A stretch of 9,294 nt of DNA from Sphingomonadales bacterium UBA1936. GTDB taxonomy: Bacteria > Pseudomonadota > Alphaproteobacteria > Sphingomonadales > Sphingomonadaceae. Location: the NCBI GenBank assembly GCA_002336985.1, contig DDFE01000099.1, positions 1 to 9,294 on the forward strand, written 5' to 3'. The position numbers and the translations under genes are program-made. Under the pieces are notes generated by a model. It was given only the letters and a program-made list of their open reading frames with translations. It was not told the DNA's origin and ran no database searches. Shown here in pieces: positions 1 through 7,284 of the stretch; within the stretch, counting starts at the first letter, position 1; every line of letters begins with the position of its first letter.

Positions 1-774
1 TGCCTGACCGAACCGGGATCTGGGTCGGACGCGGCGGCGCTGAAGACGACGGCCAAGCGTGATGGCGACCACTATGTGCTCAACGGCACCAAGCAGTTCA
101 TCTCGGGCGCCGGATATAACGACGTTTACGTCTGCATGGTCCGGACAGCTGAGGAAAAGTCGAAAGGCATTTCCTGTCTGGTCATCGAGAAGGACACGCC
201 CGGCCTGTCGTTCGGCGCACCGGAAAAAAAGCTCGGCTGGAACGCATCGCCGACCGCACAGGTGATCTTCGAGGATTGCCGCGTGCCGGTCGAAAACCGC
301 GTCGGTGCCGAAGGGGACGGGTTCCGTTTCGCGATGGCGGGGCTCGATGGCGGGCGGCTCAACATCGGCGCCTGTTCGCTGGGCGGCGCGCAACGCTGCC
401 TCGACGAGGCGGTCTCCTATACCAAGGACCGCCAGCAGTTCGGCCAGCCGGTGGCCGAGTTCCAGAACACGCAGTTCACGCTTGCCGACATGGCGACCGA
501 CCTGGAGGCGGCGCGTGCGCTGCTCTATCTCGCGGCAGCCAAGGTGACGGCCGGTTCGCCCGACAAGTCGAAGTTCTCGGCGATGGCGAAGCGGTTGGCG
601 ACCGACAGTGGCTCGTCGATCGTCGATCGCGCGCTACAGCTGTTCGGCGGCTACGGCTATCTGCGCGATTATCCCATCGAACGTTTCTGGCGCGACCTGC
701 GCGTCCATTCGATCCTCGAAGGGACCAACCAGGTCATGCGCATGATCGTCGGGCGGGAGTTGACGCGCCAGTGA
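1..774 (+). CDS. Isobutyryl-CoA dehydrogenase (ACAD8-type acyl-CoA dehydrogenase), 5'-truncated by window edge
   Basis: This flavoprotein dehydrogenase probably oxidises isobutyryl-CoA to methacrylyl-CoA in valine breakdown, passing electrons to electron-transfer flavoprotein. The frame is open from base 1. The 257 visible residues are the C-terminal two-thirds of a family of about 380-390, so roughly 125-130 residues lie upstream. The fragment opens with the conserved CLTEPGSGSD flavin/substrate segment, followed by LNGTKQFISGA. The stretches KKLGWNASPT and GGRLNIGACSLGGA resemble the isobutyryl-CoA dehydrogenase (ACAD8) branch as I recall it. DRQQFGQP and LFGGYGYLRDYP are general family motifs. 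The catalytic glutamate is the E of ILEGTNQV, at codon 718-720. The gene ends TGA and overlaps the GTG start of phaC by four bases (GTGA). The downstream hydratase, hydrolase and mmsB support the valine assignment. A short/branched-chain paralogue with another substrate is the main alternative. Confidence 0.93.
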   Translation, partial: CLTEPGSGSDAAALKTTAKRDGDHYVLNGTKQFISGAGYNDVYVCMVRTAEEKSKGISCLVIEKDTPGLSFGAPEKKLGWNASPTAQVIFEDCRVPVENRVGAEGDGFRFAMAGLDGGRLNIGACSLGGAQRCLDEAVSYTKDRQQFGQPVAEFQNTQFTLADMATDLEAARALLYLAAAKVTAGSPDKSKFSAMAKRLATDSGSSIVDRALQLFGGYGYLRDYPIERFWRDLRVHSILEGTNQVMRMIVGRELTRQ

Positions 775-2510
775 ATCACGAGTTGGAAACAAGCGCCACT
801 ACGTTATGGCACACGGCGCTGACCGATATCGGTCGTGCGATGCAGGCGGCGGCAAGCGCGCCGGTCGATCTGGGCGCGACCAAACCCTATGACCCGCTTG
901 CGCTGATGCGCACAGTGTCCGATTTTTCGATGGGGCTGGCGGCTAACCCGGCGCAGCTGCTGCAAGTCCAGGTTGAGGCGATGAAAGAATGGGGCGCCTT
1001 CTGGGGGAAGGCGTTCAGCACGCCCGAAACCGGCGCGGAAAAGCCGCGCGACCGGCGTTTCGCTTCGCCGGAATGGGAGGAAAGTCCTTATTTCCGCGCG
1101 ATCCGCGATGCCTATCTTCTGGCATCAAAGCAGATCCGCGGGCTTGCGGACATTGCGGACAAGGGCGACGTGCCCAATGCGGCGATGATCAATTTTATTG
1201 TCGATCAGTATCTCAACGCGATCGCGCCGACCAATTACGCGATGACCAATCCTGACGTGGTCAAGCGGACGATCGAAACGGGCGGCGCCAATCTTGCGCA
1301 GGGGTTCGCGCATCTGATCGAGGATGTCGCGGCGGGTAAGGGCATTGTCCGCCGGCGTACGACGGATGTGTTTGAAAAGGGCAAGACGATCGCTGCGACG
1401 CCGGGCAGCGTCGTATTCCAGAACCATCTGTTTCAGCTGATCCAATACGATCCGACCACGCCCGACGTAGCAGCGGAGCCGCTGCTGTACGTGCCCCCGC
1501 TGGTCAACAAGTTCTACATGATCGACCTTCAGCCGAAATCGAGCTTGGTGAAGTGGCTGGTCGATCAAGGGCGCACAGTGTTCGTTATCTCGTGGGTCAA
1601 CCCCGACGAACGGCACCGCGATTGCGGGGTCGAGCAATATGTGCTCGACGGAATCATTGAGGCGATCGGCCAGGCACGCGAAAAATCGGGGGCCGACAAG
1701 GTCGATTTGTTCAGTTTTTGCCTGGGCGGGACGCTGGTCGCGGTAACCTTGGCGTGGCTGCAGGCGCAACATCGTGCCGACGAGGTCAATACAGCGACGC
1801 TCATCGGTTCAATGGTCGATTTCGCCGATATGCGCGACTGGTCGGCGTTCGTCCACGAAGCGCATCTCGACGCCCTCGAAGCACATCTCGAACGGCAGGG
1901 ATTTATCGATTCGACCGAGTTGCAGCAGCTTTTTGCAGCGGTGCGTTCGAACGACCTGATCTGGTCGTCCGTGATCAACCATTACCTGCTCGATCGCGAT
2001 GCACCGCCAAGCGACTTGCTCTATTGGTTCGAGGACGGAGCGCGGATACCGCATGCCTTCCTCAAATCGTACAACCGTGGTCTGCTCTTCTCGAATGCTC
2101 TCAAAGAAAAAACCGGTTTCGAAGTGGGCGGAATAGAGATCAATCTGGGCGCGGTGAACACCCCGATCTTCTTGATCGCCCTCAAGGACGACCATGTGTC
2201 GGCTTGGAGCGCCGTTTATGACGGTGGCAAGCTGTTTGGCGGACCAGTAACCTTCGTGATGGGAGGATCGGGGCACAATGCCGGTGTGATCAACCCGCCC
2301 ACGGCGAAAAGACATGGCTATTGGACCAACGATGCACGACCCGAGAGCGCGAAAGACTGGCTTGCGGGGGCGACGCAGAACGAGGGATCGTGGTGGCCAG
2401 CCTGGGACCATTGGCTGAGCAAGCACGGATCGGACGCGCGCGTCGCGGCGCGTACGCCGGTCGATCCGATCGAGCCCGCTCCGGGCGCATATGTTGCGAT
2501 TACGCATTAA
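771..2510 (+). CDS. phaC: Class I poly(3-hydroxyalkanoate) synthase PhaC
   Basis: It polymerises hydroxyacyl-CoA monomers into polyester at the surface of PHA granules, releasing CoA. From the GTG at 771 it has 579 residues, close to the usual class I length. The PhaC N-terminal domain is visible around residues 85-260 (ESPYFRAIRDAYLL, TNPDVVKRTIETGG, GSVVFQNHLFQLIQYDP). An alpha/beta hydrolase domain follows. The catalytic triad fits Cys317, Asp474 (in KDDH) and His502 (in GSGHNAGVINPP). The end carries the family signatures YWTNDARPESAKDWLAGA, GSWWPAWDHW and IEPAPGAYV. GTG 771 is chosen because it overlaps the upstream stop and has GGGCGGGAG about 11 bases before it; ATG 840 is possible but would cut the N-terminus. 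Oddities: the nucleophile box reads S-F-C-L-G-G, with Ser315 where class I enzymes normally have Gly, and parts of the gene are lower in GC than its neighbours. No phaA, phaB or phasin gene is in view. Confidence 0.95.
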   Translation: MNHELETSATTLWHTALTDIGRAMQAAASAPVDLGATKPYDPLALMRTVSDFSMGLAANPAQLLQVQVEAMKEWGAFWGKAFSTPETGAEKPRDRRFASPEWEESPYFRAIRDAYLLASKQIRGLADIADKGDVPNAAMINFIVDQYLNAIAPTNYAMTNPDVVKRTIETGGANLAQGFAHLIEDVAAGKGIVRRRTTDVFEKGKTIAATPGSVVFQNHLFQLIQYDPTTPDVAAEPLLYVPPLVNKFYMIDLQPKSSLVKWLVDQGRTVFVISWVNPDERHRDCGVEQYVLDGIIEAIGQAREKSGADKVDLFSFCLGGTLVAVTLAWLQAQHRADEVNTATLIGSMVDFADMRDWSAFVHEAHLDALEAHLERQGFIDSTELQQLFAAVRSNDLIWSSVINHYLLDRDAPPSDLLYWFEDGARIPHAFLKSYNRGLLFSNALKEKTGFEVGGIEINLGAVNTPIFLIALKDDHVSAWSAVYDGGKLFGGPVTFVMGGSGHNAGVINPPTAKRHGYWTNDARPESAKDWLAGATQNEGSWWPAWDHWLSKHGSDARVAARTPVDPIEPAPGAYVAITH

Positions 2511-2514
2511 AGGA
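2511..2514 (+). promoter_or_regulatory. Ribosome binding site deciding a TTG start
   Basis: AGGA (within AAAGGA) directly follows the phaC TAA stop and sits six bases before the TTG at 2521. The in-frame ATG at 2491 lies inside phaC and has only weak purine sequence before it. TTG is therefore the better start for the hydrolase. Confidence 0.65.
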
Positions 2515-2520
2515 TTTCAC

Positions 2521-3615
2521 TTGAACGCGATTACCACCGACCACGTCCAGACCTATATCGACGGTTCTGCCGGGCGGCTAAGGCTCAACCGGCCCAAGGC
2601 GTTGCACGCACTAAACTTGGAAATTGTGCGGGCTGCGACGCGTGCCTTGCTCAACTGGCGCAACGACCCTTCCGTCCGGATCGTGCTGATCGATCATGCC
2701 GTTTCGCCGGACGGCGATCCCAAATATTCGCGTGGTTTTTGCGCGGGCGGAGACGTCGTGGCGATTGCCAAGGATGTGCCTGACGGCGGTCAAGTCGGGC
2801 GCGATTTCTTTTTTCAAGAATATCGCATGAACCATCTCATGTACACGTATCCGAAGCCGGGCGTCGTGTTCATGGACGGCGTGACAATGGGCGGTGGCGT
2901 GGGGATTTCGTGCCCCTGCCGCTATCGCGTTGCGACCGAGCGGACGGTTTTCGCGATGCCAGAAACGACGATCGGACTGTTTCCGGATGTCGGCGGCGGG
3001 CGGTATCTATCGCGGCTGCGTGGGCGAAGCGCGCAGTATCTCGCGCTGACCGGGGCGCGGCTCGACGGCGCTGACTGCGTGACGATGGGGCTGGCAAATT
3101 TCTACTTGCCGTCGGACGTGCTGGAAGATGTGAAGGCGCAGATCTGCGCGACGCCTGAAAAAACCGAATCTATTCTGGCTGGTGCTGCAATCACACCGCC
3201 CCCTGCGAAAATCGCCGGTCAATTGCCCGACATCGACCGGCTGTTCGCGTCTGATGACTTCGAAACAATCCTGTCAGACCTTGAAGCAGATGGCGGTGAA
3301 TGGGCGATGGCGCAGCTCGGCATTCTTCGTCAGCGCTCGCCGACATCATGCAAGGTCTCGCTCAAGATGCTGGTCGAGAGCCCCCGTCACATCCATTTCG
3401 TCGATGAGATGCGGATGGAGTTTGCCATCATGATCCGGATGTTCCAGTCGCCCGATTTCGCCGAGGGTGTGCGCGCATTGCTGATCGACAAAACCGGCAA
3501 GCCGCAATGGACCCCGGCAACGCCGTCCGAGGTCACCGACGCAATGGTTGACGCCTATTTCCAGCCGCTTCCCGCAGATGAAGCGTGGACTCCGCTTCCA
3601 TCGAACAAGGAGTAA
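2521..3615 (+). CDS. 3-Hydroxyisobutyryl-CoA hydrolase (HIBCH-type crotonase family)
   Basis: It hydrolyses 3-hydroxyisobutyryl-CoA to free 3-hydroxyisobutyrate, the valine-pathway step that removes CoA before mmsB. The product has 364 residues from TTG 2521 (374 if ATG 2491 is used), typical of HIBCH and clearly longer than simple hydratases. Crotonase features: LNRPKALHALNLE near the N-terminus, oxyanion-hole segment GFCAGGDV from residue 72, and DGVTMGGGVGIS. MPETTIGLFPDVGGG follows, with Glu148 and Asp156 eight residues apart as in the human hydrolase pair E169/D177. The first hydratase glutamate is absent (GGGVG, not GGGCE), which favours hydrolase over hydratase. C-terminal RMFQSPDFAEGVRALLIDK is also HIBCH-like. 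It starts ten bases after phaC and ends directly before the hydratase. Some stretches are near 50% GC, lower than the following genes. Confidence 0.93.
   Translation: MNAITTDHVQTYIDGSAGRLRLNRPKALHALNLEIVRAATRALLNWRNDPSVRIVLIDHAVSPDGDPKYSRGFCAGGDVVAIAKDVPDGGQVGRDFFFQEYRMNHLMYTYPKPGVVFMDGVTMGGGVGISCPCRYRVATERTVFAMPETTIGLFPDVGGGRYLSRLRGRSAQYLALTGARLDGADCVTMGLANFYLPSDVLEDVKAQICATPEKTESILAGAAITPPPAKIAGQLPDIDRLFASDDFETILSDLEADGGEWAMAQLGILRQRSPTSCKVSLKMLVESPRHIHFVDEMRMEFAIMIRMFQSPDFAEGVRALLIDKTGKPQWTPATPSEVTDAMVDAYFQPLPADEAWTPLPSNKE
3607..3612 (+). promoter_or_regulatory. Ribosome binding site of enoyl-CoA hydratase
   Basis: AAGGAG lies at the 3' end of the hydrolase gene, just before its TAA. Two ATGs follow in tandem, at 3616 and 3619. 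The spacing is three bases to the first and six to the second, so 3619 is favoured. Confidence 0.7.
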
Positions 3616-3618
3616 ATG

Positions 3619-4398
3619 ATGGCAACCTATGAGACCTTGCTCCTTGAACGGCGCGATGGCGGTGTGACGCTTGTCACGCTCAACCGCCCGCAGGCGCTGA
3701 ACGCGCTCAATACGCAGGTGCTGACCGACCTGATCGCCGCGTTCGCCGCCTATGACGCCGACGACAGCCAGCGCTGCCTGGTCCTGACCGGCAGCGAAAA
3801 GGCGTTCGCGGCGGGCGCCGATATCAAGGAGATGTCGGGGCAGGGCTTTGCCGACATGTATTCCAGCAACTTCTTCGCGGGCTGGGAGCGCGTGACCGCT
3901 ACCCGCAAGCCATGGATCGCGGCCGTCAACGGTTTCGCGCTCGGTGGCGGATGCGAGGTCGCGATGATGGCGGACTTCATCATTGCCGGCGACGGCGCCA
4001 AGTTCGGCCAGCCCGAGATCAAGCTGGGCGTCACGCCCGGGATGGGCGGCTCGCAACGCCTGACCCATGCGATCGGCAAGGCGAAGGCCATGGAGATGTG
4101 CCTGACCGGCCGCATGATGGGTGCAGAGGAAGCCGAGCGCAGCGGTCTCGTCGCGCGCGTCGTGCCCGCGGCCGACCTGGTCGAGGAAGCGGTGAAGACC
4201 GCGACCGCAATCGCCGGCATGGCGCCGCTCGCGGCCATCGCGAACAAGGAAATGGTCAACGCGGCGTTCGAGACGACGCTGGCGCGGGGCATCGATTTCG
4301 AACGCCGCCTGTTCCACGGCCTGTTCGGTACGCAGGATCAAAAGGAAGGCATGGCCGCCTTCGTCGAAAAGCGGCCCGGCAACTGGACGGGGAAGTAA
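3619..4398 (+). CDS. Enoyl-CoA hydratase (crotonase), probably methacrylyl-CoA hydratase
   Basis: It adds water across the double bond of an enoyl-CoA. In this operon the likely substrate is methacrylyl-CoA, giving 3-hydroxyisobutyryl-CoA. The 259-residue protein has the usual single-domain length. Visible motifs are LNRPQALNALN, the oxyanion-hole stretch AFAAGADIKEM, ALGGGCEVAMMADFIIAG, KFGQPEIKLGVTPGMGGSQRLTHAIGKAKAMEM and the C-terminal EGMAAFVEKRPGNW. Both catalytic glutamates of the classic mitochondrial hydratase (E144/E164) are present as Glu113 and Glu133 with the same 20-residue spacing, so it should be an active hydratase. ATG 3616 is an alternative start one codon upstream. The gene is one base from mmsB, consistent with co-translation. 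The sequence resembles broad short-chain hydratases, so a role in beta-oxidation as well cannot be excluded. Confidence 0.95.
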   Translation: MATYETLLLERRDGGVTLVTLNRPQALNALNTQVLTDLIAAFAAYDADDSQRCLVLTGSEKAFAAGADIKEMSGQGFADMYSSNFFAGWERVTATRKPWIAAVNGFALGGGCEVAMMADFIIAGDGAKFGQPEIKLGVTPGMGGSQRLTHAIGKAKAMEMCLTGRMMGAEEAERSGLVARVVPAADLVEEAVKTATAIAGMAPLAAIANKEMVNAAFETTLARGIDFERRLFHGLFGTQDQKEGMAAFVEKRPGNWTGK

Positions 4399-4399
4399 C

Positions 4400-5272
4400 A
4401 TGGCGACCATCGGTTTTATCGGTCTCGGCCACATGGGCGGCGGCATGGCCGCGAACCTCGCGAAGGCCGGGCATGACGTTCGCGCGTTCGACTTGTCGGC
4501 CGAGGCGCTGGACGCTGCCAAGGCCAATGGCTGTCTCGTTGCCGCAAGCGCTACCGAAGCGGTCGCAGAAGCGGAGGTGGTCGTCACGATGCTGCCCGCG
4601 GGCAAGCATGTCGCGCAGGTCTATGACGAAACTCTTCTGACGACCGCGAAGCCTGGCACGCTGGTGATCGACTCATCGACCATCGATGTCGCAACTGCGC
4701 GTGCCGTGGCGGAGAAGGCTGCGGCGAAAGGATTGCTGGCTGTCGATGCGCCGGTCTCGGGCGGGATCGCCGCTGCGGCGGGCGGCACGTTGACCTTCAT
4801 GGTCGGCGGCTCGGCTGAGGCTTTCGAGCGTGCCAGGCCGATCCTCGAAGCAATGGGCAAGGCGGTCATCCATGCCGGCGGCAGCGGTGCAGGACAGGCG
4901 GCGAAGATCTGCAACAACATGATTCTCGGCGCAACGATGGCGGCCACGACCGAGGCGTTCAACCTGGCGAAGGACCTGGGGCTCGATCTTCAGGCATTCT
5001 ACGACATATCGTCGGTTTCGTCAGGGCAGAGCTGGTCGATGACCAGCTATTGCCCGGTTCCCGGCGTCGGTCCCAGCAGTCCGGCGGATCGCGGTTATGA
5101 AGGCGGCTTCGCGGCTGCCCTGATGCTCAAGGACATGCGCCTCGCCCTCGAAGCCGCGTCGTTGAACGCGACTCCTGTGCCCGTCGCGGCCCTCGCTGCC
5201 GAACGCTATCAGACGCTTGTGGATCAGGGCGATGGCGGCAAGGACTTCTCGTCGGTCATCAGCCTGCCATGA
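4400..5272 (+). CDS. mmsB: 3-Hydroxyisobutyrate dehydrogenase
   Basis: This NAD-dependent beta-hydroxyacid dehydrogenase oxidises 3-hydroxyisobutyrate to methylmalonate semialdehyde, the next valine-pathway step. The protein has 290 residues, standard for the family. The N-terminal Rossmann motif GFIGLGHMGGGMA carries GxGxxG at residues 8-13. The substrate-binding motif DAPVSGGIAAAAGGTLTFMVGG follows, and GSGAGQAAKICNNM contains the catalytic Lys169. The C-terminal half, SGQSWSMTSYCPVPG, YEGGFAAALMLKDMRLALEAA and KDFSSV, matches HIBADH rather than tartronate-semialdehyde reductase. It starts one base after the hydratase stop, with GGGGAAG (4389-4395) as a likely ribosome site. Its last codons overlap the phosphatase start as ATGA. 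mmsA, which would act next, is not in the window. Confidence 0.96.
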   Translation: MATIGFIGLGHMGGGMAANLAKAGHDVRAFDLSAEALDAAKANGCLVAASATEAVAEAEVVVTMLPAGKHVAQVYDETLLTTAKPGTLVIDSSTIDVATARAVAEKAAAKGLLAVDAPVSGGIAAAAGGTLTFMVGGSAEAFERARPILEAMGKAVIHAGGSGAGQAAKICNNMILGATMAATTEAFNLAKDLGLDLQAFYDISSVSSGQSWSMTSYCPVPGVGPSSPADRGYEGGFAAALMLKDMRLALEAASLNATPVPVAALAAERYQTLVDQGDGGKDFSSVISLP

Positions 5273-6045
5273 ACGACCGTGTGATGCCCTTTGCGGGCAT
5301 CCACAATTTCCGGGACTATGGTGGCTACCAGGGCCGCGACGGACAGATTGTCCGCGGCAAATTCTACCGGTCCGGCCAGCATCACACCGCAACGGCCGCG
5401 GATCTCGCGACTGTCGACAATATCGGTATCACGACCGTCGTGGACCTGCGCGGCGATAGCGAACGCCGCCGCTACCCTTGCGCGCGGGGTGCAGCGTTTG
5501 CTGCTCAAGTGCTGTTTGCGGTTGGCGAAACGGCTGGGGCTGGCGGGGCAGCCCACGCCGTCGCTGCGCGCGAAGTGAAGACCGCCGACGACGCCTTTGC
5601 GGCGATGACCGATCTCTACAGCTTCATGCCGCAGCGGCCCAATCTGCAGGCCGTCCTGCGACAATATCTCAGGTCGCTGGCAGAAGGTGACGGAGCGAAC
5701 CTCGTCCATTGTTTCGCAGGCAAGGACCGCACCGGACTTGCTGTCGCGCTCGTCCACTGCCTGATGGGCGTGCACCGGGACGATGTGATGGCGGACTACC
5801 TCTTGACTAATACTGCCGGGAATAGCGCAGCGCGGATTGCGGCGGGCGCGGAATCGATCCGTAGATCCCAGCCTGCCGCGAGCGACGAAGCGGTCGCGCG
5901 ATTGATGTCGGTCGATGCCGCTTATCTGGATGCAGCATTCGCCACGATCGACGGCGAATGGGGCTGTCCGGAAAACTATGCGCGTGACGTGCTCGATGCA
6001 GACGGCGCCAGGCTCGAAACGATACGTCGGCGCATGATTGCCTGA
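5269..6045 (+). CDS. Tyrosine/dual-specificity-type protein phosphatase (Y_phosphatase3-like)
   Basis: A cysteine-based phosphatase of 258 residues. The P-loop C-x5-R is seen as HCFAGKDRTG, with nucleophile Cys148 and phosphate-binding Arg154. The N-terminal motif NFRDYGGY (13-20) and VVDLRGDSER (58-66) are typical of the bacterial family that includes Mycobacterium MptpB and Listeria LipA, some members of which also act on phosphoinositides. No signal peptide or membrane segment is visible, so it is probably cytoplasmic. The true substrate cannot be read from sequence. The ATG overlaps the mmsB stop (ATGA), which suggests translational coupling and expression with the valine genes. It is the last gene of the operon, and its stop lies six bases from the stop of the convergent diguanylate cyclase. 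No hairpin terminator was found between them. Confidence 0.88.
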   Translation: MNDRVMPFAGIHNFRDYGGYQGRDGQIVRGKFYRSGQHHTATAADLATVDNIGITTVVDLRGDSERRRYPCARGAAFAAQVLFAVGETAGAGGAAHAVAAREVKTADDAFAAMTDLYSFMPQRPNLQAVLRQYLRSLAEGDGANLVHCFAGKDRTGLAVALVHCLMGVHRDDVMADYLLTNTAGNSAARIAAGAESIRRSQPAASDEAVARLMSVDAAYLDAAFATIDGEWGCPENYARDVLDADGARLETIRRRMIA

Positions 6046-6051
6046 CTGGGC

Positions 6052-7128
6052 TCAGCCGATGACGACGCGGTTCCGTCCAGAACCCTTGGCGCGATAGAGC
6101 GCCTCATCCGCCCGGCGCAGCAGTTCTGCGGTGCCGTCTCCAGTCGTCAGCGTGGTCACGCCAGCCGAGAAAGAGACCGAACCGATGTCGGTCTTCTCAT
6201 CCGACGTGTATAGGTGCCGCGCGCACAACTGCTCGCGCGTTTCGTCGATCAGCTTCTTCGCCTGTGTCAGCGTCATGCCCGGCAGAGCCACGACGAACTC
6301 TTCGCCGCCGAAACGTCCGACGATTCCGTTCTTCTCGAACGCGCGCGCAAGGGTCGATGCGACATAACGCAGCACGCGGTCGCCGGTCTCATGTCCATGG
6401 GTATCGTTGACGCGCTTGAAATGGTCGATGTCGCAGAACGCGAGCGAAACATGCTCGCCCTTTTCTCTGGCGATATCGATCATCTGTTCCAGTTCGCGCT
6501 TGAAGGCACGACGATTGGGCAATTCGGTCAGCGGGTCAACGTCGGCGGCGCGCTGTGCCTCGATCAGTGTCACGCGCAGGCCCTGAAGTTCCTTTTGTGC
6601 GGAACGCAGCTGGGCCTCGGCGGCACGCGTACGCGCGACCATTGCCTGCGTCAGTTCCATGACCGGACCCGGTGAGGCTCCGTCTGCGCATTCTTTTTCG
6701 AGTGCAGTCCGGAAATCGCTCGCGTCACGGCCCGACTGACGCGCGATCGTGGACAGGCCGTCGGCTTGCGCTTCGATCTGCTGCGCGAATTTGGTCAGGG
6801 CATCCGGGCTGATCGGACCGGCCGTATCAGCGAAAATCCGCTCGGCGGCGTCCGCATCGAGCGCGCCCGACTTGTCGATCTCGGCGCGGATGGCGGCAAC
6901 CAGCTGCGCATTCGACGCCGCACGGAACTGATAGGCCAGGTCGTAATTGTCCGGTGTCGGGTCGAGCTTGTTGTCGAACAGGAACGATCCGATGTCGGTA
7001 TAGACATGTTCCTGCCAGCTCTCCTTGCCGCCAGCGGCGACAGGGTCGTCGTCGCGTCCGCGGTCGCCCAGCCAGTTCCGCAGTCGTTCGCCAATGGCGA
7101 AATGGGTCTTGGGATCAAGGTAAGCCAT
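6052..7128 (-). CDS. Soluble GGDEF-domain diguanylate cyclase
   Basis: It is predicted to make cyclic di-GMP from two GTP, a messenger that usually controls the switch between motility and attachment. The protein has 358 residues with no membrane segment. The N-terminal region (about 1-150) is not assigned to a sensor family; it contains LDPTPDNYDLAYQF (55-68), a pattern common before GGDEF domains in alphaproteobacteria. A likely coiled coil spans about 160-196. The GGDEF domain begins at DPLTELPNRR (198-207), with Mg-binding Asp233 in FCDIDHFKRVND and the active-site GGEEF at 274-278, so catalysis looks intact. The canonical RxxD inhibitory site five residues before GGEEF is missing. The ATG is preceded by purine-rich GAAGAAGAAG. 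Flagellin and another flagellar promoter lie about 1-2 kb away, consistent with, but not proof of, a motility role. Confidence 0.94.
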   Translation of the reverse strand: MAYLDPKTHFAIGERLRNWLGDRGRDDDPVAAGGKESWQEHVYTDIGSFLFDNKLDPTPDNYDLAYQFRAASNAQLVAAIRAEIDKSGALDADAAERIFADTAGPISPDALTKFAQQIEAQADGLSTIARQSGRDASDFRTALEKECADGASPGPVMELTQAMVARTRAAEAQLRSAQKELQGLRVTLIEAQRAADVDPLTELPNRRAFKRELEQMIDIAREKGEHVSLAFCDIDHFKRVNDTHGHETGDRVLRYVASTLARAFEKNGIVGRFGGEEFVVALPGMTLTQAKKLIDETREQLCARHLYTSDEKTDIGSVSFSAGVTTLTTGDGTAELLRRADEALYRAKGSGRNRVVIG

Positions 7129-7284
7129 GCTTCTTCTTCTACGGTGCGTTCCCGAAACGATTTAATGGTTAAGTGTTTAAAAACCGAAAAGGCGGCAGCT
7201 GTTTGACGAATGAAATGTCTGCGTTCCGATAGTTGCGGAAAATGCGGATTCTCGTCAGTATGACCTGCAGGGGAGCAAAGTCGC

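Noticed and set aside
276..770. Upstream extension of the phaC frame
   Set aside because: It translates to Arg-rich sequence out of frame within the acyl-CoA dehydrogenase; homology to PhaC begins only after the GTG at 771.
1125..1772. Antisense open frame opposite phaC
   Set aside because: No domain recognised and complete overlap with a well-supported gene.
3346..4605. Long antisense open frame of 419 codons opposite the hydrolase and hydratase
   Set aside because: It lies opposite genes with intact catalytic motifs, has low-complexity His/Arg/Ala-rich content without a recognisable domain, and fits the usual stop-poor antisense frame of GC-rich genes.
6030..6065. Terminator between the convergent phosphatase and diguanylate cyclase genes
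   Set aside because: Only imperfect short pairing around GGGCTCAGCC and no T run; the gap is six bases.
7162..7180. Possible CtrA site (three TTAA tetramers and TTAACCAT on the minus strand)
   Set aside because: The tetramers are spaced by three and four bases, not the seven of a full TTAA-N7-TTAA site. An 8-base half-site alone in an AT-rich gap is weak evidence.
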